10,311 nt of DNA from Kiritimatiellia bacterium. GTDB taxonomy: Bacteria; Verrucomicrobiota; Kiritimatiellia; RFP12; UBA1067. Both the position numbers and the translations under genes were made by a program. Of this stretch, positions 6,548 to 10,311 are shown piece after piece (within the stretch, counting starts at the first letter, position 1; the number at the start of each line of letters is the position of its first letter). The notes under the pieces are model-generated. The model made no database searches, was not told where the DNA came from, and worked only from the letters and a program-made list of their open reading frames with translations. The stretch is from the NCBI GenBank assembly GCA_017648225.1, contig JAGCJE010000176.1:1-10311 (forward strand). Reading direction: 5' to 3'.

Positions 6548-9500
6548 ATGCGTAGCATAGTTCGAGGGGTTGTCGCGCTATTCGCGGCATTTTGTATTAT
6601 AGATGTGGCTAATGCCGCGCCGACGATAGTCAGCCCGGCTGATTATTCTAAGGTGTCGCCTTTTTCATTGGCGTTTAAGAATATTATCGAAGATGGCTCA
6701 TTAGGCCCCGATGGTAAGTTCGCTACAAAAGATGGTAAGCTAGTGTGGTCAAACCCTTACTTCGGTTATTCTGATTATTACCGTACAGTTAACGGCGTAA
6801 AGGAAACGAATCCGGATTCTAAGCGCGTAGCTGATAGAATTTTGTCTCGCGAGAATTCGCTTCCCGTGACGCTAAAGTGGGGTAACTCATCGGGTACGTG
6901 CACCGTTAAATTGTGGCGTACTAAGAAGGATACCGAGAGCACGCCGCAGTTTACGGTTACGACGACTGATAATTCAGTTAAGTTTTACGATTTAGAGATT
7001 GGTCGAAATTATACCTGGACTGTTACGGATAGTACAGGTAAGGCTACCGGTCACTTTTATGTAATGAATGAGAGCCAGGCGCCTCGTATTCTTCTTCATG
7101 ATCATGATCCTAACGCCAGCGGCTCTGACACATCTAATACGCGCGATATTGGTGGATACCGCACATATAAAGGCAGTAAAGTAATTAAGCAGGGCCTTAT
7201 CTATCGTACTGCCGAACTTGAATGGTGTAATCCTGTAGATGCGGCTGGCATTCGCCAGGAGCTTACCTATCTTAAGAATACTATCGGTATTAAGTATGAT
7301 ATGGATTTTCGTGATCATGCCGATATGACTTCTACAGCGGAGTTAGGTTATGCTGGTTCTAACTCTGAATGGAAGTGGGCGTGGAAGAACGGCTCATACT
7401 TGAATCTTAATGAATCCAATATCGGAGCCGGTATTCCTCGTTTGAATATCAATAAATTGACTGGTACGCAGTTTGGCTCTTACACAGTGTTAGTGCCAGC
7501 GAAATCCGGTACGACCACTGCTAATAAAAACAATCGTAAAAACGTATGGTGTGCGTTTACGAATGTTGCTGATAGCGCTAAGTGGCCTTTGGTATTCCAC
7601 TGCTCTCACGGTAAGGATCGCGCTGGTACTTTCGCGTTAGTTCTTCATGGTATTTTAGATGTACCTAAAGAAATAGCACTTAAGGACTTCGCTATTTCGT
7701 GGTTCGATAGTCCCGATGAAACTCTTAACCCGGTTAATATGGCGAAAACTATTACGAACCTCTTTTCGTATACTAGCTATAGTAGTAATAATACAGCTGA
7801 TTATCGCTTTAAAGAACAGTGCTATAACTTTTTAGTTCAGTGCGGTAAGGACGCTGGTGTCACTGAGGAGAATGCAAAGTCTAAAATCGATTCGTTTGTT
7901 TCTGCAATGACGGAGGATGCTGAAGAGCCCGACGTTAATCCCGCTCTTAGCACCAATCGTGAGACGGATGGTGATACATTCTCCTATACTACGATCTATC
8001 ATCGTAGAAATGGTGGCGGCGGATCTTTAGGATCGGATAATGGTAGTACATTAAGTTACATTTATTCGTCATCTACAACGACTTCAACCCATGCGCCTAT
8101 AGGTAATTTAAATACTTATAATACATGCTTATGTTTTTGGCCAGTAGATGGCTTACCGTATTCCAGCCCAGTGTGCGGTTATTATAAGGTAGGTAAGGTT
8201 GTAACATACGGTCGTTATGCTCCTGCTGGGGTTGGTCCATATAACTTTAAGGCATATTTTTCGAGCGAAGGCCATTCGGTCACAGATAGAACGATTATTG
8301 AACACAGATCTGGCGTAGGTAATTATGAAAATGTTGACCTTTACTTTACTACGTATGACTCAAGTAATTTAGGTGAAGGGAATAAGAACGCATCATACGT
8401 TTACAAGGGGAGCAGTGCAGCTATTGAAGTTTGGGCTAATGCTACAATGAGAGTGCGCGATATTAGAGATATGTCTCAGAAGCGCACAACTAAGGGCTAC
8501 AAGGCTTATCTAAAGTTCCCTAAGGGAAGCTGCGATAATGCTCGCTTTGAATCACTTGAAATTGATGGCGATGGTGAGAACCTTCTCGGTTGGTTTACGG
8601 GCGGCGAGGTTGGAACGCGCCAGTATATTAAGGTTCTTAACTCTATCCTTCAGTTCAACGCTCCTGGTAAGACGAGCGGTGTAGAGGGTGCGCTCGGGCT
8701 TGAGTTTTCGCTCGGTAGCGTAAATACTACCTCAAGCGCCGCGATGCTAAAGGTCGCGGGAACGCTCAATATTAACGCGGGCTCAACCATTGCGGTTGAC
8801 GCGGGTCGTAAAGGCGCGGGTACTTATAAGCTCGTTTCGGCTGGAACTCTTAATGATTATGCGAATCTTGCATTCAATTATTCAGTAAGTAATTGCGCCA
8901 ATGGGTATTACGGTGTTGTCGTAAGAGACGGCAATAACCTTAACCTCGTTGTTCAAGAGGGTGAACCACCAGAAGAGGATCCTGAGGATATCGGGGATGC
9001 TGATGAAGGAGATTGGGGTTATAGAGTTAGAGGCTTAGGCGCTCTTAAGAACGAGACGGCTCTTGTATTTACCAATAGTACTAAGGCGGCTAATTGGGTT
9101 ATTCCCTCGAAGCTTGAGAATGTTCAGTTTCTCGTAGTCGGCGGCGGCGGTGGCGGTGGCGCTGATACTTGCGCGTCTGACGCATACTCCGGCGGCGGCG
9201 GTGGCGGCGGTGGCGGTGTAGTTACTGGCCTTGTTTCGTTCGCTGAGAAATCTTATGTCACTATTACTGTAGGTAAGGGCGGTGCTGGCGGTACTGAGGA
9301 AACGAAGTACAATAGTCAATACGGTGCGTCAGCTTCGGGTGGCAATAGTATGTTTATAACTAGTGATGGACTTAGGGCGACTGCGTTTGGCGGTGGCGGC
9401 TCAGGCGGCATTAGCGGCGGAGTAAAAGTTCGCACTACAGTTGAATCTGGTCCAGCGGGCGGCTCAACGGCTGGAGGTCGTGGAAAGTTAGAGAATAGTG

Positions 9501-10311
9501 TTTTAGTTGCGGGACCTGTCGCTACGGCAACTAAAGGTGAAGTCGTCGGCATAACCATTTATGGAACGATGGGTAGTAACGGTGGTGAGAGTGTTGATGA
9601 TTATGCTGGTGCCGGCGGCGGCGGCGCTATGGGTAAGGGCGGCGATACAACCGGGGATGCTGCTAATGGCGGACCTGGCTATGAGTCTAATATTACTGGT
9701 ACACGTGCTGTTTATGGTTCAGGCGGCGGCGGATCTGTTATTACTGGTGTCGGTGGCTTAGGCGGCGAAGGCGCTGGTAATGGTAATAGTTCGGCTGGTG
9801 CTTCTGGTACTGATGGCTTAGCTAACCAGGGCGGCGGCGGCGGCGCTGGTGGACGTGGTGATTTAGATAGCGTTACCAAAGGCGGTAATGGCGGCTCTGG
9901 CATCGTTGTTTTGCGCTATGTCGATCCGACTAGTGCGCCCGTCGATCCTGAAAATCCCGATATTAAGCTTATCGCGGAACCTGCTGTAATTCCTAATCTC
10001 GTATTCAATGGTAATGAGCAAAATGGCGTTATAACTGGTGAGGGGTATACTCTTTCTGGCGTAACTAAGGCTGAAGCCGCCGGTACATACGAGGCTATCG
10101 CGACACTTAAGACGGGTTATAAGTGGCTTGATGGAACGACTGAAGCTAAGACGATCAGCTGGTCGATCGCCAAGTTTACGAACATTTGGACGATTGAACC
10201 TTCGATTAGCTTAGCATCTTGGATTACGGGCGCGACACCTGGCGAGTTGAATATGGGTGTAGCTAAGTTCGGTACGGTTATTGCGACGATGAACGGCGCG
10301 GCATTTACTGA
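6548..10311 (+). CDS. large secreted protein: tyrosine phosphatase domain plus glycine-rich and MBG-like modules (3' end beyond window)
   Basis: The frame is open for 1254 codons to the window edge. A signal peptide (MRSIVRGVVALFAAFCIIDVANA) probably cleaves after ANA at residue 23. Residues 25-178 look like an Ig/FN3-type beta domain (VTLKWG, TCTVKLW). About 180-440 is a phosphatase of the Y_phosphatase3/LipA type: NTRDIGGYRTYKG (197-209), GLIYRTAEL (216-224), DMDFRDHAD (252-260), and the catalytic loop HCSHGKDRAGT (351-361) with nucleophile C352 and R358. Residues 480-800 are beta-rich and autotransporter-like (LKVAGTLNINAGSTIAVDAG). A glycine-rich domain spans 859-1124, from FLVVGGGG to GGSGIVVLRY. 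An MBG-like repeat is at 1139-1208 and a further module begins after it. Dephosphorylation of tyrosine or of phospholipids outside the cytoplasm is inferred. The anchor, if any, is not visible. Codons end in A or T more often than in the operon. Confidence 0.9.
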   Translation, partial: MRSIVRGVVALFAAFCIIDVANAAPTIVSPADYSKVSPFSLAFKNIIEDGSLGPDGKFATKDGKLVWSNPYFGYSDYYRTVNGVKETNPDSKRVADRILSRENSLPVTLKWGNSSGTCTVKLWRTKKDTESTPQFTVTTTDNSVKFYDLEIGRNYTWTVTDSTGKATGHFYVMNESQAPRILLHDHDPNASGSDTSNTRDIGGYRTYKGSKVIKQGLIYRTAELEWCNPVDAAGIRQELTYLKNTIGIKYDMDFRDHADMTSTAELGYAGSNSEWKWAWKNGSYLNLNESNIGAGIPRLNINKLTGTQFGSYTVLVPAKSGTTTANKNNRKNVWCAFTNVADSAKWPLVFHCSHGKDRAGTFALVLHGILDVPKEIALKDFAISWFDSPDETLNPVNMAKTITNLFSYTSYSSNNTADYRFKEQCYNFLVQCGKDAGVTEENAKSKIDSFVSAMTEDAEEPDVNPALSTNRETDGDTFSYTTIYHRRNGGGGSLGSDNGSTLSYIYSSSTTTSTHAPIGNLNTYNTCLCFWPVDGLPYSSPVCGYYKVGKVVTYGRYAPAGVGPYNFKAYFSSEGHSVTDRTIIEHRSGVGNYENVDLYFTTYDSSNLGEGNKNASYVYKGSSAAIEVWANATMRVRDIRDMSQKRTTKGYKAYLKFPKGSCDNARFESLEIDGDGENLLGWFTGGEVGTRQYIKVLNSILQFNAPGKTSGVEGALGLEFSLGSVNTTSSAAMLKVAGTLNINAGSTIAVDAGRKGAGTYKLVSAGTLNDYANLAFNYSVSNCANGYYGVVVRDGNNLNLVVQEGEPPEEDPEDIGDADEGDWGYRVRGLGALKNETALVFTNSTKAANWVIPSKLENVQFLVVGGGGGGGADTCASDAYSGGGGGGGGGVVTGLVSFAEKSYVTITVGKGGAGGTEETKYNSQYGASASGGNSMFITSDGLRATAFGGGGSGGISGGVKVRTTVESGPAGGSTAGGRGKLENSVLVAGPVATATKGEVVGITIYGTMGSNGGESVDDYAGAGGGGAMGKGGDTTGDAANGGPGYESNITGTRAVYGSGGGGSVITGVGGLGGEGAGNGNSSAGASGTDGLANQGGGGGAGGRGDLDSVTKGGNGGSGIVVLRYVDPTSAPVDPENPDIKLIAEPAVIPNLVFNGNEQNGVITGEGYTLSGVTKAEAAGTYEAIATLKTGYKWLDGTTEAKTISWSIAKFTNIWTIEPSISLASWITGATPGELNMGVAKFGTVIATMNGAAFT
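9122..9919 (+). repeat. glycine-rich coding region (Gly_rich type domain)
   Basis: Within the large gene, runs of GGC and GGT codons recur, for example at 9139-9168 and 9191-9219, and around 9610-9629, 9721-9731 and 9829-9851. The protein pattern, beginning VQFLVVGGGG, passing through VTITVGKGGAGG and ending GGSGIVVLRY, matches glycine-rich domains seen in bacterial surface proteins and phage tail-tip proteins, which form stacked polyglycine helices. It is a protein domain with irregular internal repetition, not an exact DNA tandem array. GGC and GGT alternate, which limits exact nucleotide repeats. Confidence 0.8.

Noticed and set aside
9712..9903. Antisense proline-rich frame
   Set aside because: It is the mirror of the GGC/GGT codons of the glycine-rich domain, and CCG/CCA-type runs are expected there. 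No ribosome binding site or independent support was seen.

Overview
The window looks like a stretch of bacterial chromosome. Its left two thirds are ordinary housekeeping DNA and its right third is one very large, still open gene for a secreted modular protein. The lineage is inferred. A primase gene linked to a MoxR/DUF58/VWA (Bat-type) operon, followed by a surface protein with a glycine-rich domain and an MBG-like bacterial repeat, suggests a Gram-negative anaerobe of the PVC group (Kiritimatiellota, Lentisphaerota or Verrucomicrobiota). No marker in the window proves this.

Layout. Bases 1-39 may hold the last 12 codons of a gene that enters from the left. A clear sigma70-type promoter (178-206) precedes three tRNA genes: Gly(TCC), Leu(CAA) and Ser(GGA). 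All three encode their CCA ends. Next comes a tight run of five same-strand genes: dnaG primase (568-2499), a MoxR-family AAA+ ATPase (2489-3451), a DUF58 protein (3453-4358), a membrane-anchored BatD/DUF4381-like protein (4361-5260) and a BatA-like VWA membrane protein (5257-6261). Overlaps or near-zero gaps join all five, so they very probably share a transcript. By family knowledge, the MoxR ATPase would act with the DUF58 and VWA metal-binding proteins at the cytoplasmic membrane in assembly, metal insertion or envelope stress. DnaG makes replication primers, so its link to the others is one of expression, not known function. No BatB or BatC follows in the window.

Bases 6262-6547 are AT-rich and non-coding but not empty. 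They hold a weak terminator candidate, two copies of TTAAGGGTCA each followed by GATAAAAT, a promoter candidate, and a long stem-loop (6451-6531) whose non-Watson-Crick pairs are all G-U on the + strand. The stem-loop ends five bases before the ribosome binding site of the next gene.

From 6548 to the window edge one reading frame stays open for 1254 codons. It encodes a signal peptide, an Ig/FN3-like N-terminal region, a tyrosine phosphatase domain of the Y_phosphatase3/LipA type with an intact HCSHGKDR loop, a long beta-rich middle, a glycine-rich domain and the start of an MBG-type repeat region. Its codon choice is visibly more A/T-ending than that of the operon. This exported phosphatase joined to adhesin-like modules, together with its structured leader, is the most interesting part of the window.
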